DNA from: Closterium sp. NIES-65
Lineage: Eukaryota > Streptophyta > Zygnematophyceae > Desmidiales > Closteriaceae
Assembly: GCA_948144175.1 (NCBI GenBank)
Contig: CANXME010002420.1
Coordinates: 942,001-1,006,000 of the forward strand
Length of the DNA stretch: 64,000 nucleotides
Direction of reading: 5' to 3'
Below the pieces are notes generated by a model. The model did not search any database, had not been told where the DNA came from, and saw only the letters and a list, made by a program, of their open reading frames with translations. Within the stretch, counting starts at the first letter, position 1, and each line of letters opens with the position of its first letter. Shown one piece after another: positions 32,428-42,500 of the stretch. A program made the translations under genes and the position numbers.

Positions 32428-35400
32428 CTACACCTCCATGAGAGGTTCCAACACAACACAACAATCCCCAAGGTGAAGCTTGGACCCGACCCCTCCCACC
32501 GGGGGGTTCTCAGCTACGGCCGCCTGGCAGGTCTTAATGATGTATCCGACGTACTGTGCCCGCTGTAGCGCCACCGACAAGCGCTGCCTGAAAAGGTGGA
32601 GGAACCTAGCTGCATGGTAGGAGGTTGGTAAGGCGTTGAAATGACGCCTAGCAGCTGTGTCCGCCAGTAGTTTCAGAAACTTCGGGACCTCGGCACAAGG
32701 GCAGCCATATGTCTCAACCGCCAGAGGGAAGAAGTTGACGGTGTCAGGCAGGTTGGCATAGTGGCTAATCTTCTTGTCGGCCTGCTCCCTTGCAGCCCAT
32801 CCTCTCCCCTTTGTAGCTTCTGGATCCCTGGTGCTGATGGGGTCTGTGATGGTGACATCACACACATAGACTGCTCCCGAGCTCCTGTCCTGCATAGTGA
32901 AATCCGCGGTCTGCTCCTCTATGGGGCAGAATGCTGCCGACTCTCTATAGACTATGAAGCCGGCGTCCTTAGCCATCTTAATGCACGCGTCCCGCAACTC
33001 GTTGTGGGTATTGATCCTATGCTTGCCGGTGCCACAGCGGAAGAGATGGTTTGGCAGCCGCGGGTCCTTGATCTCCACATGTTTCGAGCAGTCACACTTC
33101 CGAGGTGTGGAGAAGGGCAGCCCGAGCATGAAGCGGACGCTGTTGGAGAAGTGCTCTGGTCCTATACGGCGGGTGGTGTCTATTGGGATGGCTGTCAACC
33201 AGTCTCCTGTGCCGTAGCCGGTTAGAGAGAGGAAACGCTGTGTGTGGCCTGACAGGGGGTTCAGGTCCATGCGCCGTGTTGCCCGCACTTGCGTGGAATA
33301 CCTTCTCCCCTGCACCCTGAACCCTAGCTCATGCTGTAGCCTCAGACCCGCTGGCTCGAGTCTCTCTTTGTCTAGGATCTCCCTTGCCTCCTCCGGCAGC
33401 TCTGTTTCGCAGAGTGTCAGCCACTAGTGTAGAGGCGTGCTGAGGTCTCTGGGTAGCAGCATATTGTCACGTGCGGCTCTCAAGGCCCCACCTGGTTCCA
33501 GTGGTAGTTCGCTCAGGAGGAGGGCGGCCTGCGTAAAACTAGCTAGGAAGCCGTAGGTGCCTTCTACGGTTGGGTCTGTCAGATTATTATAGCTGATGCA
33601 TGTTTGTAGGCTGTAGTGGGGTAGCACATAAGGGGTACAACCCAATTAGGGTTGGTACTTGTACTGTTTTCATTTCATAGTTGATCATTCCTGTCTCATA
33701 TTCTCACAGGGTCTGCTAGTCCAATGCCGCCTAGGGAAGGGGGCAGTGATGATTGCTCCCGGACACGGCTCTGTTCTGCGCCATCCGTTGGAAAACGTGT
33801 GCCACACGCTGTGAGAAGGGTGACCAGCAGGTCCTGACCCCATCGTGACCACGTGTCACGGTCTAGGAGATGCAGTGGGGTGGTCCGTGTGAGATATGCC
33901 ACTCTACGTGAAATGCACCGTGTTAACAGGAGGGCAGCGACCTGCGGGTCCATTCGTTCGAGGAGTGGTAGCGGTTTGGACATGGACTCGAGCTGGGCGG
34001 AGACAAAGGCGGCGGCTTCTGACGAAGTCCCTAGGAAACTGCCCAAGAGTTTCACGCCCTCCTCACTAAACGGTACACCGGGCGGCAGTTCTACTGCTGT
34101 GTCTACCGGCTGATTGCTCCATGCGGCGCATTTGGCGGGGTTGTGACGTAGTCCTATTTCCTCCAGTTGGATGGTGAAGTGGGTAAACGCTCCTACAGTA
34201 TCGCGCGGGTCTCCCTAGAAACTCACATCATCGGCGTATGCTAAGCAAAGTACGTTCGGGTAAGCTGATGCTGTCGCTTTCAGGGCTGGATGGATCCCAG
34301 CCGCGAACAAAAGCGGACCTAAGGGGTCCCCTTGTCGCACTCCCCGTTCACTTGTCAGTGGCTGGCTATTAAAACCGGCGTCTAAAAACAGTGATGACGG
34401 ATTGCCGTATGTTAGTTTGACCAGTGGGAGTAGGGGGGCGAGTGATGGGTTATGTAGCGCTGTAATAATGGCTTGGCGGCTTATGCTGTTGAAGGCGTTG
34501 GAAATGTCGGTCTGCAGGATTAGGCAGTTGGGATGTCCGTCGATGTATGCGCGTGAGCTGTGAATGATTGCTTCCGCCCCCCCTGGCATCGCTACCCCGT
34601 GCTGAAGCGGTAGAAAAAAGGTCTGCGCTGCTTCACCCAGTGCTGACAAGGCCGCCTTTGCTGCCAATCGCAATCGGCCGTGCCCCCCCATCTGGCTTTG
34701 CCAGGGCAATCTGCCTCGAGGACGTGAGCAGTTGTGCCATGGGCGGTGGCAGAGTTCCCCGTAGAATTGTGTTCACTAAGGCGTGCAAATGGGTAGTGAC
34801 GAATGCATTTGTCACTGCCGCATCGCGTATGTGTTCAAACACCATCCCACTCAGTCCGGACCCCACGCCATTCTCGCTACGGCTAAGCAGCTTCGTAAAA
34901 TCTGCGTACGGAATTTCGAGGAAAATTGGTTCGGCGATGACTGGCCAGGTCAGTGGTTCCGGCCCGGCAGGTGGGTGTTTGGTTCGGAGTTCCTCCAAAA
35001 TCTCGGAGCTCGCCGTGCAGACTTGATTTGACTCGAGCGCCAACACGGCGCGGCGAAGGCTTCCCTTCTTCGCTAGGCCTTCTGCCCTGCTGACGATGCC
35101 GAGAGTGTCGGGTTGGTGACGTGGCGGAGGCGGGGTGTTGACTGCTTCCACCGCCTCCAGGTACAGTTGCTGCCATTCGCCGCGTTGAAAAGCGCGGAGG
35201 CGGGCCTTGATTTTTGGCCAGTCCGGTCGTCTCGACGAACCCTGCCGCAGTGTCAGTCGTGGGAGAAAAAGCAGTAACCGCCAACCTGCGACTGAGTCTG
35301 GGCTTCGTGAGAGGTGCAGAAGGGGTGCCAGTATTGCCAGCGAGAAAATCTCACTCAAATTTGGCGGTAGCCATCGTAACAGAGTCGGTTGATGGCTGTC

Positions 35401-36507
35401 GCAGAGCGGGGCGATGTCCCAGTTCGCCACTTCTGCGAATAATTCGGCCCTCGCAGCCAGCTCTTCTGGCGAGTAATAGCGCGGGTTTTGGGACTGTCGG
35501 GCCGCATGTGCCTGACCCCTCGCGGTTCGATTTCCTCGCCCCCGGCTCGGGGTCTGAGTGGGCGTCGGGGTTGGGATGGTGACCGTCCGATCCCCATCCT
35601 GCTGCTCTCTCCTTCCTGATTGCCCACCCGTTCCGCTCTGAGTCACTCCACCACGTCTCCCCATCTGTTCTCTCACCTCGTCTTCCCCTTCCTCCTCACT
35701 ACTACTGCTTGATGCCTGTGCATCTCCTATAAAAGTCGGGTCGTCGCGCTCGTCATTCTCATTTAGTGTCGTTAAAGCCCGTCGCCCAGCTGCTTGGAAC
35801 GCGTTCTCCGGGCCGCCCTCGACTCTGTTTCGCCCCCGTCGGCCTGCTCCTTGTCGCCTCCCACGTCGCGATGGTGATTGCTGGCGAGTCGTGGCCATTG
35901 CTATCGCACGCTGCCGCTGTGTCAGCGGTGAGCGGAGGGTCCCCGCCTGCGTCTGCCTCGGGGATTGCTGCGCTGAAGCCGCCAGTCCCACCTGCCCCAA
36001 AGCCGACGCCCTCGACTGCTGGTGCCTCTCCGCCTCTGGACCCACTCCCCGTGACGAGCGCGGCTCTGCCGTCGTCCCTGCCTGTTCCGGCCGCCCCTGT
36101 TGCCGAATCGAGCCACCCGACTCCCGTCGAGGCGGCTCCTGCACCTGCTGCTCTTGCTGTTCCGTCGACCGTACCGGCTGACGCGGCTGAAGTGCCGCCT
36201 GCTGAGGCCGACCCTGCTGTTGCTCCCCCTGTCCCTGGTGTCCTTGTCTCTGCACCCGCCGTTGTTGACCCTGTCGCGCCTGCCGCGGCTGTTGCGTCGT
36301 CGCCGATGGCGGTATCCGCCACCACTGGCGGCCAGGCCTCGATTGTGGCGCAGGCAGTGCCGACTCAAGCGGCGCCTGTGGGGCAGCCGCGGGGCCAGCC
36401 GTCACGTGGCCGTCGCTCCTCGCGTCCCCACTCTCCTGCTCCCCATGAGGAGCGGGAATCGTCGCGCCGGCGCCGCGACTCTCCCCGTCGTAGCCGCCCT
36501 CAGTCAA
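32428..36507 (-). pseudogene. LINE reverse transcriptase polyprotein, broken
   Basis: The N-terminal half (36507 to about 35760) is low-complexity Gln/Pro/Arg. The RT region follows (LAKPDGGARPIAIG, DISNAFNS, RQGDPLGPLLFA, and the active-site YADD near 34235). The C-terminal 295 codons contain a C-x-C...H-x3-C cluster (CDCSKH ... NHLFRC) and an ADF...D nuclease-like motif (TADFTMQDRSSG, VCDVTITDP). Breaks: a frameshift near 34670, TAG at 34213-34215, TAG at 33424-33426, and a solo LTR. Subtracting the LTR plus one target copy (137 bp) leaves a single frame from 34709 to 32428, so the LTR arrived when that frame was otherwise continuous apart from the TAGs. Confidence 0.7.
33577..33708 (+). 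repeat. solo copia LTR inside the LINE
   Basis: 132 bp, TGTCAGATTATTATAGCTG ... ATTCTCACA, with the core shared by the C1, C3, C4 and C5 LTRs. It is flanked by the perfect 5-bp duplication GGGTC (33572-33576 and 33709-33713). No internal element sequence is attached, so it is the product of LTR-LTR recombination after a full insertion. Confidence 0.95.
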
Positions 36508-37236
36508 ACTGGCATCGTGGCGGTCGTGGCGGTTGGGGGGGGGGGGGGTCGCGGATATGGCGGTGGCCCGGCGTATGTTCCTCCTGTGTCACTTGCGGAC
36601 GTTCAGCGTGTCGTCTCAGCGGCGATTCGCGAGGAGAGGGCCGCGCAGCGCCTTGCGACGGCTCCTCCGGCTCCCTCTCCCGTCTCTGTTCCTGTGGCAG
36701 TGTCTCCTCCTCCTATGGCTGTTGCTCCTCCTCCACTCGCCCCCCCTGCTCCTGCTGCGGTTCCTGGTCGTCACGAGAACCCACCCGGGGTTCCTCCTGC
36801 CGCGCCTCTATCTCTGTCTGCGGCCGGTGACACGCTATCATTCCCGGCGTTGGGGGGACCTCCTCGCATGACTGAGGTCCCCGAGGCGTCTCTTGGCCAG
36901 CTGTGGCGCCTCGCGGAGGGTTTACGAGCCGTGCACCTGATCCAGGCGCATGGTCATGCAGCTCTCTCTCGTGGCGGCTCTCTTGATGGTCGCCAGAGGG
37001 ACGAATTGCTTGATGCTGCTGATCGCCTAGCGGAGTTGCTGGCGCCCGTGTTGGCTGCGCCCGCGATGGGTGTAGTTGCGGGTGTTGGGCAGCTCGGTAC
37101 TGCTGTCCGTGGGCTGCGGCGGATTTTGCGCGCAGGCTCTGGAGCCGATGTGATCGGCGCAAGCACGGCGGCGGTGCGGGAGTTCCACCGCTCTCTGACT
37201 GGTCTGCTGGCGGTTCTTGATGCGGACCAGTACTAG
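35766..37236 (+). CDS. hypothetical Pro/Ala-rich protein, frame broken at a G-run
   Basis: A plus-strand frame from about 35766 (Pro/Ala/Val-rich, then SRGRRSSRPHSPAPHEERES and RG repeats) meets a 12-13 G run at 36535-36547. It continues one frame over to TAG at 37234-37236. The C-terminal part is the most protein-like: VSLADVQRVVSAAIREERAA, later RQRDELLDAADRLAELLAPV, then a predicted helical tail. I do not recognise it; it could be the ORF1/Gag of another element. The first half overlaps antisense to the LINE N-terminus, and only one strand there is likely to be coding. The homopolymer length may be a sequencing error. Confidence 0.3.
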
Positions 37237-37537
37237 CGTCCCCCTCTTCGCGTTCCATTGTCTCCTCTGTCCGTGTGTTCTTAGGCACTCGTTGTTGACG
37301 TCATTGCTTGTAATTGCAGGACATATAATTGTGCCCGTGTTGTTTTTCGCTGCCGTTCCCTCACGCGCGGCCGAAGGCCGCGCTGTCGAGCGTCGGCCGC
37401 CGAAGGCGGCCAGCGCGAGCCGCTCGGTTGGGAGAAAGAACTCACCAGCGAAATGAACAATGAGCTGAAGAGCAGGGCTCTAGAGCCTAAATACTAGGGA
37501 CATAGGCGGCTGAGAGGCTAAGGGAGTGGCCTAGTTG

Positions 37538-37840
<303 letters not shown>

Positions 37841-37844
37841 ACTG

Positions 37845-38619
37845 TGAAATTCACAGCTAAGGCATATCGTTGTTTCCTGTTTTGTTACTTGCTCTGTTCT
37901 GATTTTTTTATGTATATCGATGTTCATACCTTTTTTACATTACCACCATTAGCTTGCATTCTGTTTGATTATTATGCTTTTCTCCTCACTACCTTGCTTT
38001 CTTTTCCATTTTCTTCGCAATTTGATCATTCTTTTCTCCTCTCTCTCCTTCCTTCTTTCTCTCTGCTTCATTCGTTGCCTATTTGTTTTTCCAGATTTCT
38101 TTCTGACTTTCGTTCCAGATGTGTGCACCTGCAAAGATTTCTTGTGAAATTGATAGTAGTGGTGACTTGTAGAATTGTTTTGTATTGATGTTCACATGTT
38201 TTATTGTTTTTGCAGTTTGTGCATTGGGTATTTTTTGTGTTTGTGTGAATGTGTGTGATCTTGTATATGCGTTTGTATGTATATATGTGTGTGCGTGTGT
38301 GTGTGCTGTGGGTATGTGTATTCATCCACATCCATCGCAATAACAATGCATGCCTGTGAGTTTTAAAAAGATGGCTCAAATCTATCATTTCACATAAGGT
38401 TCATTGGCGCACAAAGTGACTCGCGACCACTTCGAACTGTATTTGATAGGGCTGACCATTTTTTAAGAATCTACAGACAGTGTTGTTTCATGTGACTTTG
38501 TTATTCAAAAGCAAAGCTATTGACCTCCCCCCCATGCTAGACAGGGGATTGCGGTAGCTTAGTTTTTGGGTAGTTAACTGCCACGCATTTTATTACGATA
38601 TGTACATGTGCATCATGAC
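37845..38619. other. no gene recognised
   Basis: T-rich sequence, with TG-rich sequence near 38225-38315, and no convincing coding frame. It ends at the C3 target site GTATC (38620-38624). Confidence 0.45.
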
Positions 38620-38624
38620 GTATC

Positions 38625-38760
38625 TGTCAGATGATCATATTACTGATGCATATATCTAGGCTGTAGTGGGGTAGCCCATAGGGGGTACAACCCAATTAGG
38701 GTTAGTACTTGTACTTGTTTCATTTCATAGTGCACCCATTCTCTCTCTCTAATCTCAACA
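38625..38760 (+). repeat. 5' LTR of C3
   Basis: 136 bp, TGTCAGATGATCATATTAC ... CTAATCTCAACA. Confidence 0.93.
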
Positions 38761-38777
38761 TGGTATAGAGCGGGTCC
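38761..38777 (+). promoter_or_regulatory. primer-binding site of C3
   Basis: TGGTATAGAGCGGGTCC directly after the LTR, identical to the C1 site. One base is missing relative to the canonical initiator tRNA-Met site. Confidence 0.75.
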
Positions 38778-39049
38778 TTCCTAAGGACCATTTTTTAAGG
38801 GCCCACCCACGAAATTTTCGCTGCCCGGAGCGCGCCCTTCTCTTCCCGAAGCGCGCTCCCCCTAGTCCTTCTCGCGCTGCCCTTGTGGCCCCCGCAAGTT
38901 GCGCGCGCGACCTTTTTTTTTTCGCGCGCGCGGCCCGGGCCACGTCGAGCTGGCCTTACGGCCGCGTCGCGCCGCCCTCGCGGCTCTGCTGCGTCGCGCC
39001 GCCCTCGCGGCCCCCTAGCGCCGCCGACGCGGCCTCATCGCCTGCCTCT

Positions 39050-39500
39050 GCAGGCCCCGACGTCGCCGCTGACGGCCCCGCCGTCCCTTTCTGCCGGCCC
39101 CTCCGCTGCACTTGACGGCCCCGCCGTCCCCCCTGCCGGCCCCGCCGCTGCACCCAACGGCCCCGCCGTCCCCTCTGCCGGCCCCGCCGCTGCGCCCAAC
39201 GGCCCCGCCGTCCCCTCTGCTGGCCCCGCCGCTGCTTCAGCCGGCTCCGCCGCTGCACCTGACGGCCCCGCCGTCCCCCCTGTCGGCCCCGCCACTGCAC
39301 CTATCGGCCCCGCCACTACCCCTGACGGCCCCGCCACTGCATCTCCCGGTCCCGCAGCTGCATCTCCCGGCCCCGCCGCCCCAACAACTGCGCCGCCCCA
39401 GCAGCCGAGCCGCCCCAGCAGCCGAGCCGCCCCAGCAGCCGAGCCGCCCCAGCAGCCGAGCCGCCCCAGCAGCCGAGCCGCCCGAGCCGCCCGAGCTGCC
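39050..39500 (+). repeat. GC-rich tandem repeats in the C3 leader
   Basis: About 42-bp units with GGCCCCGCCGTCCCCTCTGC and CGGCCCCGCCGCTGCACC (39065-39370), then five 17-bp units AGCAGCCGAGCCGCCCC (39405-39490). The gag frame is open upstream through these repeats without an ATG, so an N-terminal extension is not supported. Confidence 0.85.
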
Positions 39501-39573
39501 CGAGCCGCCTGCACTGCCCTGTGTGGTGAGCACTGAGCTTTACTCTGCGCACTGCCCTCACCCTACTGCTGTC

Positions 39574-42500
39574 ATGGCTACCCCCAGTGTCCTCACCTTT
39601 GACGCTGAGGGCAGGGCCATCGACTTTGACGTGTGGGTAGACGACCTACTGCTTTTCCTACAGTGCGACAGAGCTGACGGCCTCTCTCTCTTTGATCTCA
39701 CTTCTGGTGCCTCTCCCGCCCCTGCTGCTACTGAGGATGCCACTGTTCGCTCAGTGTGGGCCACACGCGATGCTGCTGCACGTCTTGCTGTGCGTCGCCA
39801 CCTCCCTCCCTCTGAGCGTGCACACTTTGGGTCGTACAAGAGTGCTCAGACCTTGTACGACGCCGTTATTGCACGCTACTCCACCCCTGCCACTGCTGCA
39901 CTGAGCCGCCTCATGCTACCGTACCTCTTTCCCGACCTTGCTTCTTTTGCCACAGTCGCCGACCTCATTACCCACCTGCGCACTAGTGACGCTCGCTTCC
40001 GCGCTGCGCTTCCTGCTGAGTTCTGCGCCAAGAACCCCCCCCCCCAGTACTTCACTCTCTACTACATTGTCACCCGCCTCCCTGACTCCCTCCGCGGAGT
40101 CAGGGACGACTTACTCTCAGTCTGCCCCACCACTCTCACTGTTAGCATCCTTGAGAAGTCCCTCCTAGCAGCCGAGAAGAGCATTCTCGCTGTAGGGGCC
40201 TCTCGTGGTGACCCGCGCACCCCCATCTTTGAGGGGTGTTCCCCCTCCCCCCTCCTGCCCTCTGTCGCCTCTGCTGCTACGGCCGACCTAGTTGGTTTTG
40301 AGTCGGTCGGTGCGGCGTCTGCCCCCAGTGGGAGACGTCGCTCTGGCAAGGGCAACGGGGGCAGGAGCGGTGGTGGCGGCGGCGGGGGCGGTGGAGGCAG
40401 CGGAGGAGGTGGGGGTGGTAGCGGGAGTGGAGGCGGGAGTGGAGGTGTCAGCGGCGGCAGTGGAGGCGGGGGTGGCAGCGGCGGTGGTGGTGGGAGTGGA
40501 GGCGGAGGCGGCGGTGGCGGCAGCGACGGTGAGAGTGGCGGTGGCAGCGGAGGTGGTGGCGGCGGCGGCGGAGGAGGCGGCGGAGGAGGTCGTGGCTCGT
40601 CGCAGAGGAGTGGCTCCGGTGGCGGTCAGCGCCAACAGCAGCGGCAGCAGCGTGGTCAGGAGACCCTCTCCCCGCAGCAGCTCCGTGAGTGGTACGCTGC
40701 ACGCCAGAGGGGTGGGGGTACTGGTCCGTGCACCTACGTCTTGCGCACGGGCGACCGTGCGGGTGAGCCGTGTGGTGGTCTACACCCCGCCCAGCGCTGC
40801 TTCGGCCGCCTGACTGACGCTTGGCGCCGCCATTTTCCTGACGCCTCTGAGATCCCTCGCTGGGACCAGCTGTCTAGGGCAGGAGTAGCTATCTTTGATC
40901 TTGACTTTGATGCTATTCTTGCTGCCATGTATGCTGTGACTATTAGTGAGGAGGGTGACTGTTACCGGTGTTTCCCGCCCGACCCGGGCATTGGTACTGC
41001 GGCTCTAGGTGCTGTTGAGGCTGCTGCTCCAGGTGCTGGTGAGGCTGTCGCTCTAGGTGCCAGTGAGTCTGTGTCCTCAGGTGCTGGTGAGTCTGCTCTC
41101 TCAGGTACTGCGTCGGCTCCGCCCTCTCTCACCTTCACCATTGACTCAGGGGCGTCTCGCTCCTTCTTTCGAGACTGCACCACACTCACGCCGCTTAGTC
41201 GGCCAGTGGCGGTCTCCCTGGCGGACCCCTCTGGGGGTCCTGTTCTGGCTCGCTACTCCACTGTCCTGCCGTGCCCTGCGGTCCCGTCTGGCGCCCTGTC
41301 CGGTCTCTACCTCCCCTCGTTCTCTACGAACTTGGTGGCGGGTGCTGACCTACAGGATGCAGGGGTCGACCAGTTCACCCCTGCACGCCGACGGGACACC
41401 CACTGCACGGACGCGGACACGGGTCGACACTTGACCACGTTCACACGTGGGCCGGGGTCGAGCCTGTACACACTCACGGTTCCGTCTCCTCCTCCTGCGT
41501 CTGGTCAGGTAGCTGCGTCGGGTCAGGTGTTTGCTGCAGCGTCCAGGTCTGGTCCTGAGTCTGCCCCCTGCTCGTGTCGCCTCCTGTCCCACGAGACCCT
41601 CCTGTGGCACCACAGGATGGGTCACCCCTCCCTGCCTCATCTCCGGGGCATGGCCTCTCGCCTTCTTGTCTCTGGCCTTCCCCGGTCCCTCCCTCCTCTT
41701 CCTCCGGGACCTGGCCCTCCCTGTGTCCCCTGTGTCGAGGGTCGCCTGCGGGCTACCCCTCACTCCTCCCCGTTTCCTCCGACGAAGGCCCCGATGCAGA
41801 CGCTTCACATGGACGTGTGGGGCCCAGCCCGCGTCCGTGGACAGGGTCACGAGCGCTACTTCCTGCTGGTGGTTGACGACTACTCGCGTTACACCACAGT
41901 CTTCCCCTTGCGCAGCAAGGGTGAGGTCACTGAGGTGTTGATCGACTGGATCCGCGCAGCTCGTCTCCAGCTCAGGCGGAGCTTCAGCTCGGACTTTCCT
42001 GTTTTGCGTCTGCACTCGGACAGAGGCGGAGAGTTCTCCTCCGGCCTTCTGCGAGCCTACTGTCAGGCACGAGGCATCCGCCAGACCTTCACGCTTCCGG
42101 ACTCTCCACAGCAGAATGGGATTGCTGAGCGCCGCATCGGCATTGTCATGGACGTCGCCCGTACGTCCATGGTGCATGCGGCTGCCCCCCATTTTCTGTG
42201 GCCGTTTGCGGTGAGGTACGCCGCACATCAGATCAACCTTCAGCCCAGGGTCTCCAGACCGGAGACCTCCCCAGCTTTGCTGTGGACGGGGAAGGTTGGC
42301 GATGCGTCGGCGTTCCGTGTCTGGGGATCTCGGGCGTTTGTCCGCGACTTGTCTGCGGACAAGCTGTCCCCTCGTGCTGCTCCTTGCGTCTTCCTGGGTT
42401 TCCCCCCTGACGCACCTGGGTGGCAGTTTTACCACCCCACCTCTCGTCGTGTTCTGTCCTCCCAGGACGTCACGTTCGACGAGTCGGTTCCCTTCTACCG

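Larger units (their letters stand above)
32163..36507 (-). mobile_element. non-LTR retrotransposon (RT plus endonuclease-like C-terminus)
   Basis: Minus-strand element with an RT frame, a Cys/His plus nuclease-like C-terminal domain, about 100 bp of 3' UTR and a terminal GA-rich microsatellite (CT on the plus strand, 32163-32328). There are no LTRs of its own. The 5' boundary is unclear; 36507 is the first ATG of the open frame. A solo copia LTR (33577-33708) with its own duplication is inserted in it. Residue patterns place it near LINEs that carry a restriction-like endonuclease (R2/NeSL-type) rather than L1-type; this is family inference. Confidence 0.72.

Noticed and set aside
39112..39573. 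N-terminal extension of C3 Gag through the leader repeats
   Set aside because: The frame is open but has no ATG before 39574, and the leader sequence is not conserved in C1, C2 or C4.
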